NCBI GenBank assembly: GCA_026314275.1 | Contig: CP111109.1 | Coordinates: forward strand, 3,286,001 to 3,350,000 | Reading direction: 5' to 3' | DNA length: 64,000 bases | Source: JAGOEY01 sp017997515 | GTDB taxonomy: Bacteria > Pseudomonadota > Gammaproteobacteria > Burkholderiales > Burkholderiaceae_C | Shown here: piece by piece, positions 52,623-60,812 of the stretch | Layout: each line of letters opens with the position of its first letter | Numbering within the stretch: the first letter of the stretch is position 1 | The notes under the pieces: model-generated | Told to the model about the DNA's origin: nothing | Databases searched by the model: none | What the model saw: only the letters and a program-made list of their open reading frames with translations | Translations under genes and position numbers: made by a program

Positions 52623-52764
52623 ATGTTGCTGCGTTTTCAACGTGACCCGTCCGCATAGACGGTTTGGTTGTATGAAAGTCGCTTTTTATTCGTATGTGAT
52701 TTAGGTTGGCGCTCGTAAATTGGATGTCTATCGCCACCATTTCACCGAATGAGGAAGTGAACCC
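52623..52764 (+). promoter_or_regulatory. Upstream region of the rhodanese-encapsulin operon
   Basis: This 142-bp gap must hold the promoter of the operon. It is AT-richer than the surroundings and includes CCGTC-CGCATA-GACGG (52647-52662), a small hairpin, then TTGGTT, 17 bases and TATTCG as a weak -35/-10 candidate. GAGGAAG lies about 8 bp before the rhodanese ATG. No sulfur-regulator site can be named with confidence. Confidence 0.35.
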
Positions 52765-53244
52765 ATGCCATCGGACATTGCTGAAATCACACTGCCAGCC
52801 GCCCTGGAGCAAGCCCGCGCAGAGGCCGCCGAGACCGGCCTGCCGTACGCGGGAGGTGTGACACCACCCACAGCCTGGGAGCTGGTGCGCACCGGCCAGG
52901 CTTTGCTGGTGGACGTGCGTACTGGGGAAGAGCGCGCATTTGTGGGCCGTGTACCCGAAGGTGTCCATGTGCCTTGGGCCACTGGCACCGCGCTGACGCG
53001 CAACCCGCGTTTTGTGCGCGAACTGGAAGCCAAGCTGGCCAAGGACGGCGGCAAGGACGCCGTGGTGCTGCTGCTGTGCCGCAGCGGCAAACGCTCGGCC
53101 CTCGCGGCAGAGGCTGCGGCCAAGGCCGGGTTCACGCAGGTCTTCAATGTGTTTGAAGGGTTCGAGGGCGAGATCGACGCCGCGCAGCAGCGCGGCCACG
53201 GCGACGGCTGGCGTTTCCATCACTTGCCCTGGATCCAGGACTGA
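52765..53244 (+). CDS. Rhodanese-like sulfurtransferase (encapsulin operon)
   Basis: A 159-residue single-domain rhodanese. The fold core is ALLVDVRTGEERAFVGRVPEG (partly shown) and the active-site loop is CRSGKRS with catalytic Cys105. Such proteins carry sulfur as a persulfide. It leads an operon with serine O-acetyltransferase, an XRE regulator, encapsulin and cysteine desulfurase, so it probably takes or gives sulfane sulfur in the compartment pathway. It precedes epsC by 17 bp. Confidence 0.9.
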   Translation: MPSDIAEITLPAALEQARAEAAETGLPYAGGVTPPTAWELVRTGQALLVDVRTGEERAFVGRVPEGVHVPWATGTALTRNPRFVRELEAKLAKDGGKDAVVLLLCRSGKRSALAAEAAAKAGFTQVFNVFEGFEGEIDAAQQRGHGDGWRFHHLPWIQD

Positions 53245-53261
53245 AAGCACGAAAGCACACC

Positions 53262-54182
53262 ATGGCAACGTTTGATGTGAATGAAATTGTGCAGGCACTA
53301 CATGCCGTGCGCGATGAATGGCGGGATGCCCAGCGGCGGTCACGCGAGCCCGGCGGGCGCGAGTTTCCGTCGCGCGAGGCGCTGACGCAGATCACCGAGC
53401 AGCTCAAGGGCGCGCTGTTTCCGATGCGCCTGGGGCCGCTGGATCTGCGCCACGAGAGTGAAGATTTTTACGTCGGCCACACGCTCGATGCCGCGCTGCA
53501 TGCGCTGCTGGCGCAGGCCCGGCTGGAGCTGGCCTATGTGCTGCGCCACACCCAGCCCGCCGACAGCCTGATCGAGCAGCAGGCCACCACGGCCGTGCGC
53601 GGTTTTGCCGCCGCTTTGCCGGGCATTCGCCGCCTGCTCGACAGTGACGTGTTGGCCGCCTACCAGGGCGACCCGGCGGCGCGCAGCGTGGACGAGGTGC
53701 TGCTGTGTTACCCCGGCATTCTGGCCATGATCCACGACCGCATTGCGCACACGCTGTATGTGCTGGGCCTGCCCTTGCTGGCGCGTATCGTGGCCGAGCT
53801 GGCGCACAGCGTGACGGGTATCGACATCCACCCCGGCGCCAAAATTGGCCCCGGCTTTTTCATCGACCACGGCACCGGTGTTGTGATTGGTGAGACGGCA
53901 GAAATCGGCCAGCGTGTGCGGGTGTACCAGGCCGTCACCCTGGGTGCCAAACGCTTCCCCACCGATGCTGAAGGCAATCTGCAAAAAGGCCTGCCGCGCC
54001 ACCCGGTGGTGGAAGACGACGTGGTCATCTACGCCGGTGCCACCATCCTCGGCCGCGTCACGCTGGGCAAGGGCGCCACCATCGGCGGCAATGTCTGGAT
54101 CACCGAAAGTGTGCCGCCCGGTGCCAGCGTGACCCAGGCCGTGCTGCGTCATGACGGGCAGCGGGCTGCGAGTGTTACATGA
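53262..54182 (+). CDS. epsC: Serine O-acetyltransferase EpsC (encapsulin operon)
   Basis: A 306-residue enzyme. The N-terminal helical domain (to ~185) is of the EpsC type (DPAARSVDEVLLCYPGILAM). The hexapeptide left-handed beta-helix follows, with catalytic-site GIDIHPGAKIGPGFFIDHGTG and GETAEIGQRVRVYQAVTLGA (partly shown). It makes O-acetylserine, the precursor of cysteine, so it feeds the substrate of the desulfurase in the same operon. Its stop overlaps the ATG of the XRE gene (ATGA). Confidence 0.92.
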   Translation: MATFDVNEIVQALHAVRDEWRDAQRRSREPGGREFPSREALTQITEQLKGALFPMRLGPLDLRHESEDFYVGHTLDAALHALLAQARLELAYVLRHTQPADSLIEQQATTAVRGFAAALPGIRRLLDSDVLAAYQGDPAARSVDEVLLCYPGILAMIHDRIAHTLYVLGLPLLARIVAELAHSVTGIDIHPGAKIGPGFFIDHGTGVVIGETAEIGQRVRVYQAVTLGAKRFPTDAEGNLQKGLPRHPVVEDDVVIYAGATILGRVTLGKGATIGGNVWITESVPPGASVTQAVLRHDGQRAASVT

Positions 54183-54448
54183 ACACGCTGGTGCAGACCT
54201 TCGGCACCGCCGTACGCCAGCTGCGCGAGGGGCGGGGCTGGTCGCAGGAGCAGCTGTCTGAACACGCCAACCTGAACCGCTCTTACGTGGGCGAGATCGA
54301 GCGTGGCCAGGTCATCCCCTCCATCGTCACCGCCGAGAAACTGGCCCGTGCGCTGGGCCTGAACGTGGCGACTTTGCTCGACCACTGCGACCAGATCCAG
54401 CACCGGCGGATGGTTCACGGCATCAAGTTGACGGCTATAGCCTGTTGA
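54179..54448 (+). CDS. XRE-family helix-turn-helix regulator (encapsulin operon)
   Basis: An 89-residue protein consisting almost entirely of a Cro/C1-type helix-turn-helix: LREGRGWSQEQLSEHANL, RSYVGEIERGQVIPSI and LARALGLNVATLLD. There is no effector domain. It is translationally coupled to the acetyltransferase (4-bp overlap) and lies 101 bp before the encapsulin gene, so it probably controls the shell-desulfurase part or the whole operon. A late Cys is the last residue before the stop. Confidence 0.85.
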   Translation: MNTLVQTFGTAVRQLREGRGWSQEQLSEHANLNRSYVGEIERGQVIPSIVTAEKLARALGLNVATLLDHCDQIQHRRMVHGIKLTAIAC

Positions 54449-54549
54449 GGGTTTTCCCCAGCACCTCGACACTGCGCGTCAGATTTCCGTTCTCTATTTT
54501 TCCCGTTTCTTCCTTTTTTCGATTTCTTTAACCTGACAGGGATTCCCAC

Positions 54550-55482
54550 ATGACAGCAACCGTAGGCGGCACCACCGCATTGGGCGACAGCGCAGCACGG
54601 CAACTTGCCAATGCCACCAAAACCGTTCCCCAGCTTGCCACCATCAGCCCACGCTGGCTCACACACCTGCTGCAATGGGTGCCTGTGGAAGCCGGTATCT
54701 ACCGCCTGAACAAGGTCAAGAACCCCGAGTCGATCAAGGTCACCTGCACCGCCCGCGAAACCGAAAACCAGCTGCCACGCACCTTCGTCGAATACGAAGA
54801 ACATCCGCGCGAATTTTTCCTGAACGCCGTCAGCACCGTGCTGGACGTGCACACCCGTATCTCCGACCTGTACAGCAGCCCGCACGACCAGATCAAGGAG
54901 CAACTGCGCCTGACGATCGAAACGATCAAGGAAAACCAGGAAAGCGAACTCATCAACAACCCCGACTACGGCCTGCTGGCCCAGGTCACCGATGAACAAC
55001 GCATCTTCCCGCTGACCGGCGCGCCCACACCGGACGACCTGGACGAGCTGCTGACCAAGGTCTGGAAAGAGCCCGCTTTCTTCCTGGCCCACCCATTGGC
55101 CATCGCTGCCTTTGGCCGCGAAGCCACCCGCCGTGGCACGCCTCCACCCACCGTGAGCCTGTTTGGTTCGCAGTTCATCACCTGGCGCGGCATTCCGCTG
55201 ATCCCGTCGAACAAGATCCCCGTGGCCGACGGCAAGAGCAAGATCCTGCTGCTGCGCGTGGGCGACAAGCGCCAGGGCGTGGTCGGTCTGTTCCAGCCCG
55301 GCTTGCCAGGCGAACAAAGCCCTGGTCTGTCGGTGCGCTTCATGGGCATCAACAACCACGCGATTGCGTCGTACCTGATCTCGCTGTACTGCTCGCTGGC
55401 CGTGCTCACGCCGGATGCGCTGGCCGTGCTGGACGACGTGGAAATCGGCAAGTACCACGACTATCCGGACACCTACAAATAA
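54550..55482 (+). CDS. Family 2A encapsulin shell protein
   Basis: A 310-residue HK97-fold shell protein of the SrpI-type encapsulin group. It is recognised by RLNKVKNPESIKV, TFVEYEEHPREFFLNAVSTVLDVH (partly shown), SDLYSSPHDQIKEQLRLTIE, ENQESELINNPDYGLL and the C-terminal NNHAIASYLISLYCSLAVLTPDALA. Family members form ~24-nm, 60-subunit shells around a cysteine desulfurase. No cyclic-nucleotide-binding insertion (the Family 2B mark) is present. An AGGGA site precedes the ATG; the cargo gene starts 24 bp downstream. The 101-bp gap upstream is pyrimidine-rich and may hold a promoter. Confidence 0.93.
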   Translation: MTATVGGTTALGDSAARQLANATKTVPQLATISPRWLTHLLQWVPVEAGIYRLNKVKNPESIKVTCTARETENQLPRTFVEYEEHPREFFLNAVSTVLDVHTRISDLYSSPHDQIKEQLRLTIETIKENQESELINNPDYGLLAQVTDEQRIFPLTGAPTPDDLDELLTKVWKEPAFFLAHPLAIAAFGREATRRGTPPPTVSLFGSQFITWRGIPLIPSNKIPVADGKSKILLLRVGDKRQGVVGLFQPGLPGEQSPGLSVRFMGINNHAIASYLISLYCSLAVLTPDALAVLDDVEIGKYHDYPDTYK

Positions 55483-55506
55483 TCCACGCGCGGAAGAAAC
55501 ATCCAC

Positions 55507-57603
55507 GTGTCTATTTCCATCCCACCATCCACCATGCTGCCAACGCTGCCGCCCGGCTTGCCCGACCCGGCCACGCTGGCGCGTATGGCAAGCGAGCTGT
55601 TCGCCGCGCTGCCCGGAGACGCCTCGTCGTCTGCCGGTGCGCGCTCGGCCAGTGGTGTGCCGGGTACGCCGCCGACCGGTCTGTCTGCACTCCCATCGTT
55701 CACGCCGGGTGTGCAGGTGCCGACCAACTTTGCACCCGCAGGCTCACCCCTGGTGAGCCCGGCCGGTATTGGCCCCGGTGTGCCGGGCACGCCGATTCCG
55801 CAGGGCCTGGTGCCCGGCGTGAACCTGCTGCCCGCGTCGCCCACCCATCTGCCACATCTGGCCAACCGGGCACCCGCCTTGTTGCCGCATGCACAGGCGG
55901 GCAACGGCCTGCCCGACAGCGCGGTGACCATCGCCCCGGCGCTGGACTCCCGCTTTGGTGGCGCTGCACTCGGTGTGCCCCAGGCCACCGGCACCAGCGC
56001 CCACCAGGCTGCCAGCCATCCCGCTACTGGCGTTGCGCCGTTCTACTTTTTGAACAGTGGCTACGGCCATCCGTCGCCCGTTGCTGGCGATGGCGTGGTA
56101 TTGCCCCCTCTCCCCCTGGGAGAGGGCAGGGGTGAGGGCCAGCAGCCATATCCCGGCACAGCATTTCCATCGCCCCAGCCCCTCACCCCAACCCTCCCCC
56201 CAGAGGGGCGAGGGAGCCAACACCCCGAGCACTTGACCACGGCGCAGTACTACTTCGTCGATGCAGTCGTGCTTCCCAGCGGCTACACCACACCGGCCAA
56301 GGCCGACCCCCTGGGCACCCGTGTCCAGCGTGTGGAGCCTTTGGGTACTACGCCGCAGGCAGACCATTCGGCCCACCCGCCGTTCGACGTGAACGCCATC
56401 CGGCGCGACTTCCCCATCCTGCGCGAGCGGGTGAACGGCAAGCCGCTGGTCTGGTTCGACAACGCCGCCACGACGCACAAGCCGCAGTCCGTCATCGACC
56501 GCATCGCCTACTTCTACGAGCACGAGAACTCCAACATCCACCGCGCCGCGCATGAACTCGCCGCCCGCGCCACCGACGCCTATGAAGGCGCACGGGAGCG
56601 GGTGAAGAAATTCATCAACGCGCCGGACGTGAACGAAGTCATCTTCGTGCGCGGCACCACCGAGGCCATCAACCTGGTGGCCAAAAGCTGGGGCGGCCAG
56701 CACATCGGTGCGGGTGACGAGATCATCGTCAGCAACCTCGAACACCACGCCAACATCGTGCCGTGGCAGCAACTGGCTGCCGCCAAGGGCGCGAAGATCC
56801 GCGTGATCCCGGTGGACGACTCGGGCCAGGTGCTGCTGGACGAATACAAGAAGCTGCTGAACGACCGCACCAAGATCGTGTCCGTCACCCAGGTGTCGAA
56901 CGCGCTCGGCACGGTCGTGCCCGTCAAGCAGATCGTGGAGTTGGCGCACCGCGCTGGCGCCAAGGCTCTGGTGGACGGTGCGCAATCCATCTCGCATATG
57001 CGGGTGGACGTGCAGGACATCGGCGCTGACTTCTTTGTGTTCTCTGGCCACAAGGTGTTCGGCCCCACCGGTATCGGTGTGGTCTGGGGCAAACGCGAAG
57101 TGCTCGAAGACATGCCCCCGTGGCAGGGCGGCGGCAACATGATTGCCGACGTCACCTTTGAGAAAACCGTGTTCCAGCCTATCCCGAACAAGTTCGAGGC
57201 TGGCACCGGCAACATCGCCGACGCCGTGGGCCTGGGCGCTGCCATCGACTATGTGAACCGCGTGGGCATCGAGAACATCGCCCGCTACGAACACGAGTTG
57301 CTCGTCTACGGCATGGCCCAGCTGCGCACCATCCCCGGTGTGCGCCTGATCGGCACCGCCGACGACAAGGCCAGCGTGATGTCCTTTGTGCTCGCGGGTT
57401 ACACCACCGAAGAAGTGGGCCAGGCCCTCAACGACGAAGGTATCGCCGTGCGCACAGGCCACCACTGCGCACAGCCCATCCTGCGCCGCTTCGGTGTCGA
57501 AACCACCGTGCGGCCGTCGCTGGCGTTCTACAACACGTTTGAAGAGATTGACCGGTTGATCGCTGTGGTGCGGCGGCTGGCTTCGGTGCGGCGCGTGGGA
57601 TAG
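55507..57603 (+). CDS. Encapsulated cysteine desulfurase (SufS-like) with disordered cargo-loading domain
   Basis: A 698-residue protein. Residues 1-~290 are Pro/Gly/Ala-rich and disordered, with short conserved-looking pieces (LARMASELFAALPGD at ~24-38; repeated VPGTP) expected to bind the shell interior. The SufS-type desulfurase domain starts at ~293 (FDVNAIRRDFPILRERVNGK), with PLP Lys516 in SGHKVFGPTG and catalytic Cys654 in RTGHHCAQP. It turns cysteine into alanine and persulfide sulfur. It starts at GTG 55507 with GGAAGAAA upstream. Residues ~200-237 are coded by a REPIN-like inverted repeat (PLPLGEGRGEG ... PLTPTLPPEGRGS). Confidence 0.93.
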   Translation: MSISIPPSTMLPTLPPGLPDPATLARMASELFAALPGDASSSAGARSASGVPGTPPTGLSALPSFTPGVQVPTNFAPAGSPLVSPAGIGPGVPGTPIPQGLVPGVNLLPASPTHLPHLANRAPALLPHAQAGNGLPDSAVTIAPALDSRFGGAALGVPQATGTSAHQAASHPATGVAPFYFLNSGYGHPSPVAGDGVVLPPLPLGEGRGEGQQPYPGTAFPSPQPLTPTLPPEGRGSQHPEHLTTAQYYFVDAVVLPSGYTTPAKADPLGTRVQRVEPLGTTPQADHSAHPPFDVNAIRRDFPILRERVNGKPLVWFDNAATTHKPQSVIDRIAYFYEHENSNIHRAAHELAARATDAYEGARERVKKFINAPDVNEVIFVRGTTEAINLVAKSWGGQHIGAGDEIIVSNLEHHANIVPWQQLAAAKGAKIRVIPVDDSGQVLLDEYKKLLNDRTKIVSVTQVSNALGTVVPVKQIVELAHRAGAKALVDGAQSISHMRVDVQDIGADFFVFSGHKVFGPTGIGVVWGKREVLEDMPPWQGGGNMIADVTFEKTVFQPIPNKFEAGTGNIADAVGLGAAIDYVNRVGIENIARYEHELLVYGMAQLRTIPGVRLIGTADDKASVMSFVLAGYTTEEVGQALNDEGIAVRTGHHCAQPILRRFGVETTVRPSLAFYNTFEEIDRLIAVVRRLASVRRVG
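56104..56215. repeat. REPIN-like paired inverted repeat inside the cysteine desulfurase gene
   Basis: Left arm 56104-56139 (CCCTCTCCCCCTGGGAGAGG, then GGGGTGAGGG) and right arm 56178-56215 (CCCCTCACCCC, then CCCTCCCCCCAGAGGGGCGA) are related as inverted copies about 38 bp apart. Each arm contains its own small hairpin (CTCTCCC/GGGAGAG on the left). Such CCCTCTCCC...GGGTGAGGG elements are common extragenic repeats in Gram-negative genomes. Here the pair is in frame and coding. Confidence 0.8.
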
Positions 57604-57609
57604 CGGGGT

Positions 57610-57644
57610 CGCTCGGGGATTTTGAATAAAAACTGCCCTGAGCG
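57610..57644 (+). terminator. Possible terminator after the encapsulin operon
   Basis: CGCTCGGGG and CCCTGAGCG pair over 9 bp (one G-T pair) around a 17-base loop, 7 bp after the desulfurase stop. No T-run follows, so it could be a factor-dependent or partial terminator. A second hairpin, GCGTTGC...GCAACGC, is at 57661-57687. Confidence 0.45.
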
Positions 57645-57872
57645 CCCGCTCTACCATGGGGCGTTGCTATAGATTTAATTGCAACGCACCTCGCAAGCGT
57701 TAACAAATCAAGTTTCAATCAGTCGCTGTTTCATCCTCTTATGATGGTGTCTAGAGGAATAGGTCGCTGTAGCTTTGCGGCGCAGGTGCCGCTTTACCGC
57801 AGGTAAGCGAGCCCTCCCGTGCCAGTCAACCTGTCTCTCTGATTTGAACAATCACCCGCAGAGAGACATGAC
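57645..57872 (+). other. Intergenic region before the defence locus
   Basis: The 228-bp stretch contains the hairpin GCGTTGC / GCAACGC (57661-57687) with an R1-like TTGCTATAGATTTAATTGC, an AT-rich part around 57700-57760 likely to hold the promoter of the helicase gene, and CAGAGAGACATGAC just before the helicase ATG (57873). No coding frame is convincing. Confidence 0.35.
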
Positions 57873-60755
57873 ATGGCAGACCGCGTCGAACACGACTTCC
57901 AAGTTGCGCACACCACTGCACATCACGCAAAGTACTTTGCGTGGGAGCTCACTCGCCGCCGGGCTGCATCTGAGGAAGACCGCCTCGCGCAGTCGCTATT
58001 CGATGCCAGCGTTGATTTAAACCCTCACCAGATAGACGCTGCGTTATTTGCGCTCAACAACCCTCTCAGCAAGGGCGTGGTTCTGGCCGACGAGGTGGGT
58101 CTTGGCAAAACTATTGAAGCAGCCCTCGTGCTGTGCCAGCTGTGGGCAGAGCGCCGCCGCCGCCTGCTGGTGATTTGCCCGGCTGCGTTGCGCAAGCAGT
58201 GGGCGCAGGAACTGGCCGACAAGTTCAACCTGCCTGCCGAAGTGCTCGATGCGCGCACATGGCACCGGCTTCGTGAAGGCGGTATCTACGACCCCCTGGA
58301 CCGCGACGTCATCAGCGTCATGTCCATCCACTTCGCCGCCCGCATGGAAGCCCAATTGGCAGCCGTGCCGTGGGATGTGGTCGTGATTGACGAAGCGCAC
58401 AAGCTGCGCAACGCCCACCGCAAGAGCCATGAAACCGGGCAGGCGCTCAAACGCGCGTTGGCTGGCCGCAAGAAGCTGCTGCTCACCGCCACGCCCCTGC
58501 AAAACTCCTTGATGGAGCTGTACGGCCTCACCTCGCTCATTGACGAAGAAATTTTTGGTGACGAGCGCAGCTTTCGCTCGCAGTACAGCAGCATCGATGG
58601 CGACATCCAGTCTTTGCGCCGTCGCCTGCAGCCCTTCATCAAACGCACCCTGCGGCGCGACGTTCTGGAGTACGTGCCGTACACCCAGCGCCACGCGCTC
58701 ACCACGCCGTTCTCCCCCTCCGAGGAGGAAGTCCGGTTTTACGAGCTGATCTCTGCCTACCTGCAGCGCGACTTCAGCTACGGCTTCCCCAGCCGGCAAA
58801 AGCACCTGGTGGCGCTCATCTTGCGCAAGCTGCTGGCTTCGTCCACTGAAGCGGTGGTGGCCACCCTGGACGCCATTCGCGCACGGCTGCAGCGCCTGCT
58901 GGACAAGCAGACCATCGACGAAGAGTGGATTCAGCAACTGATTGAAGACGAAGACCTTGACGAAGATTTGCTCGAAGAAGACGACCCGGTTGCACCCCAA
59001 GCCGACGGCACGCCGCCGGTGGACTACGCCCTGGTGCGCGAAGAGCTGGCCGAGCTGGACGAATACCTGCGCCTGGCCCGCAACATCCGCGAAGACCAGA
59101 AGTCCCACGCGCTGCTGTCGGCGCTGCAGCAGGGCTTCGAGCGTATGGGTGCCATGGGTGCTGCCCGCAAGGCGGTGATCTTTACAGAGTCCCGCCGCAC
59201 GCAAGACTATCTGGCCCGCTACCTTGAAGCCCACGGCTATGCGGGCAAGGTCACCATGTTCAGTGGGGGCAACCAGGGCCCCGCGTCCACCGGCATCTAC
59301 CAGCGCTGGCTGGCGCAATACACCGGCAGTGACCGCGTGACCGGCTCCCCGGCCATTGACCGCCGCACCGCGCTCATCGACCATTTCCGCCAAGAGTCGC
59401 AAATCCTCATCGCCACCGAAGCCGCAGCCGAAGGCGTCAACCTGCAGTTCTGCTCACTCGTCGTGAACTACGACCTGCCCTGGAACCCGCAGCGCGTGGA
59501 GCAACGCATAGGCCGCTGCCACCGCTATGGCCAGCGGTTCGACGTGGTGGTCATCAACTTCCTGAACCAGCGCAACGCGGCCGACCGGCGCGTGCTGGAG
59601 CTGCTGCAAGACAAGTTTCACCTGTTCGACGGTGTGTTCGGCGCGTCTGACCATGTGCTGGGCCAGATCGAAAGCGGCATGGACTTTGAAAAGCGCATCG
59701 CCGAGATCTACGACCGTTGCCGCACGCCTGCAGATATCGACGCCGCCTTTGCGCGGCTCCGCACCGAGCTGGACGCCGACATCCAGGCGCGCATGCAAGA
59801 GACCGAAAAGCTCTTGTTGGAGCACTTTGACGCTGATATCCACGACCTGCTGCGCAGCCACAAAGAACGCACTGAAAGCCAGCTCGACCGCATCACGCGT
59901 TTCTTCTGGTGGCTCACCCAGTACGTGCTGGCAGGTCTTGCCCGGTTTGACAACACCAAACTTGGCTTCGAGCTGCAAACGCCGCCTGTAGTACAGGCGC
60001 CCACCGGCGCCTACCAACTCATCCGCAAAGGCGAAACGCCGCCTGAGCACGCCCGCGTCTACCGGCTGACCCACCCGCTGGGCCAGTACGTGCTCGACAC
60101 GGGCCGCAACCTGCAGGCACCCCAGCAGAGCCTGACCTTTCACTATGGCAGCCACAAGTCCCGCATCAGCATGGTGGAGCGCCTGGTGGGGCAGAGCGGC
60201 TGGATGCAGCTCAGCCTGCTGGAGCTCGACAGTTTTCAGCACGAAGAGCACCTGGTGTTCACCGCCATCACCGACACCGGTGAAGTGCTGGACCAGGAAA
60301 GCTGCGAGAAGCTCTTCTACCTGCTGGCCACCACGACCGACCTGCACACCCGCCCGCCCATGGCGCTGCAGGCCAACGCCCAGCGCCAGCTGGAGGCCAC
60401 CCTCAGCCGCGCGCTGGAGCTCAACGACCAGTTCTTTCAGCAAGAGCGCGACAAGCTCGAAGCCTGGGCCGACGACCGCATCGCCTCCGCCGAGCAAGCG
60501 CTGAAAGACACCAAGCTCAAGCTCAAAGGCCTCAAACGCCAGGCCCGCATGGCCCTGAGCATGGAAGATGCCCAGCGCCTGCAGCAAGACATACGCAAGA
60601 CCGAAACCGAGCAGCGCCGCCAGCGCCAAGACATATTTGCGGTGGAAGACGAAATTGAAGCCCGGCGCGACGCGCTCATTGCCGCCCTGCAAAAGCGCCT
60701 GCACCGCGCCAGCCGCAACCAAAGCCTGTTTGTGCTGCGCTGGAGCGTGGTGTAA
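57873..60755 (+). CDS. SNF2/RapA-like DEAD/DEAH helicase-translocase (defence locus)
   Basis: A 960-residue superfamily 2 protein. Walker A is DEVGLGKTIEA (~73-82), the Walker B box is VVVIDEAHKLRN (~170), motif III is LTATPLQNSLMELYGL, and the C-terminal helicase half ends in VEQRIGRCHRYGQ (~540), the SNF2 pattern. Residues ~355-385 are strongly acidic (Glu/Asp-rich) and ~845-950 are predicted coiled coil. It should move on or remodel duplex DNA with ATP. It is the first gene before a type III-like methylase, a YhcG nuclease and a Res-like gene, so a role in restriction of foreign DNA is likely. Confidence 0.87.
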   Translation: MADRVEHDFQVAHTTAHHAKYFAWELTRRRAASEEDRLAQSLFDASVDLNPHQIDAALFALNNPLSKGVVLADEVGLGKTIEAALVLCQLWAERRRRLLVICPAALRKQWAQELADKFNLPAEVLDARTWHRLREGGIYDPLDRDVISVMSIHFAARMEAQLAAVPWDVVVIDEAHKLRNAHRKSHETGQALKRALAGRKKLLLTATPLQNSLMELYGLTSLIDEEIFGDERSFRSQYSSIDGDIQSLRRRLQPFIKRTLRRDVLEYVPYTQRHALTTPFSPSEEEVRFYELISAYLQRDFSYGFPSRQKHLVALILRKLLASSTEAVVATLDAIRARLQRLLDKQTIDEEWIQQLIEDEDLDEDLLEEDDPVAPQADGTPPVDYALVREELAELDEYLRLARNIREDQKSHALLSALQQGFERMGAMGAARKAVIFTESRRTQDYLARYLEAHGYAGKVTMFSGGNQGPASTGIYQRWLAQYTGSDRVTGSPAIDRRTALIDHFRQESQILIATEAAAEGVNLQFCSLVVNYDLPWNPQRVEQRIGRCHRYGQRFDVVVINFLNQRNAADRRVLELLQDKFHLFDGVFGASDHVLGQIESGMDFEKRIAEIYDRCRTPADIDAAFARLRTELDADIQARMQETEKLLLEHFDADIHDLLRSHKERTESQLDRITRFFWWLTQYVLAGLARFDNTKLGFELQTPPVVQAPTGAYQLIRKGETPPEHARVYRLTHPLGQYVLDTGRNLQAPQQSLTFHYGSHKSRISMVERLVGQSGWMQLSLLELDSFQHEEHLVFTAITDTGEVLDQESCEKLFYLLATTTDLHTRPPMALQANAQRQLEATLSRALELNDQFFQQERDKLEAWADDRIASAEQALKDTKLKLKGLKRQARMALSMEDAQRLQQDIRKTETEQRRQRQDIFAVEDEIEARRDALIAALQKRLHRASRNQSLFVLRWSVV

Positions 60756-60812
60756 CGCTTTATCCTCACCCCACTCTCGCCCAGCCTGCCCGCACTGAAC
60801 CCCATTGAACCC

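Noticed and set aside
55744..57657. 637-codon frame antisense to the cysteine desulfurase
   Set aside because: It is opposite a clear PLP enzyme, has no motifs and His/Val-rich shadow composition.
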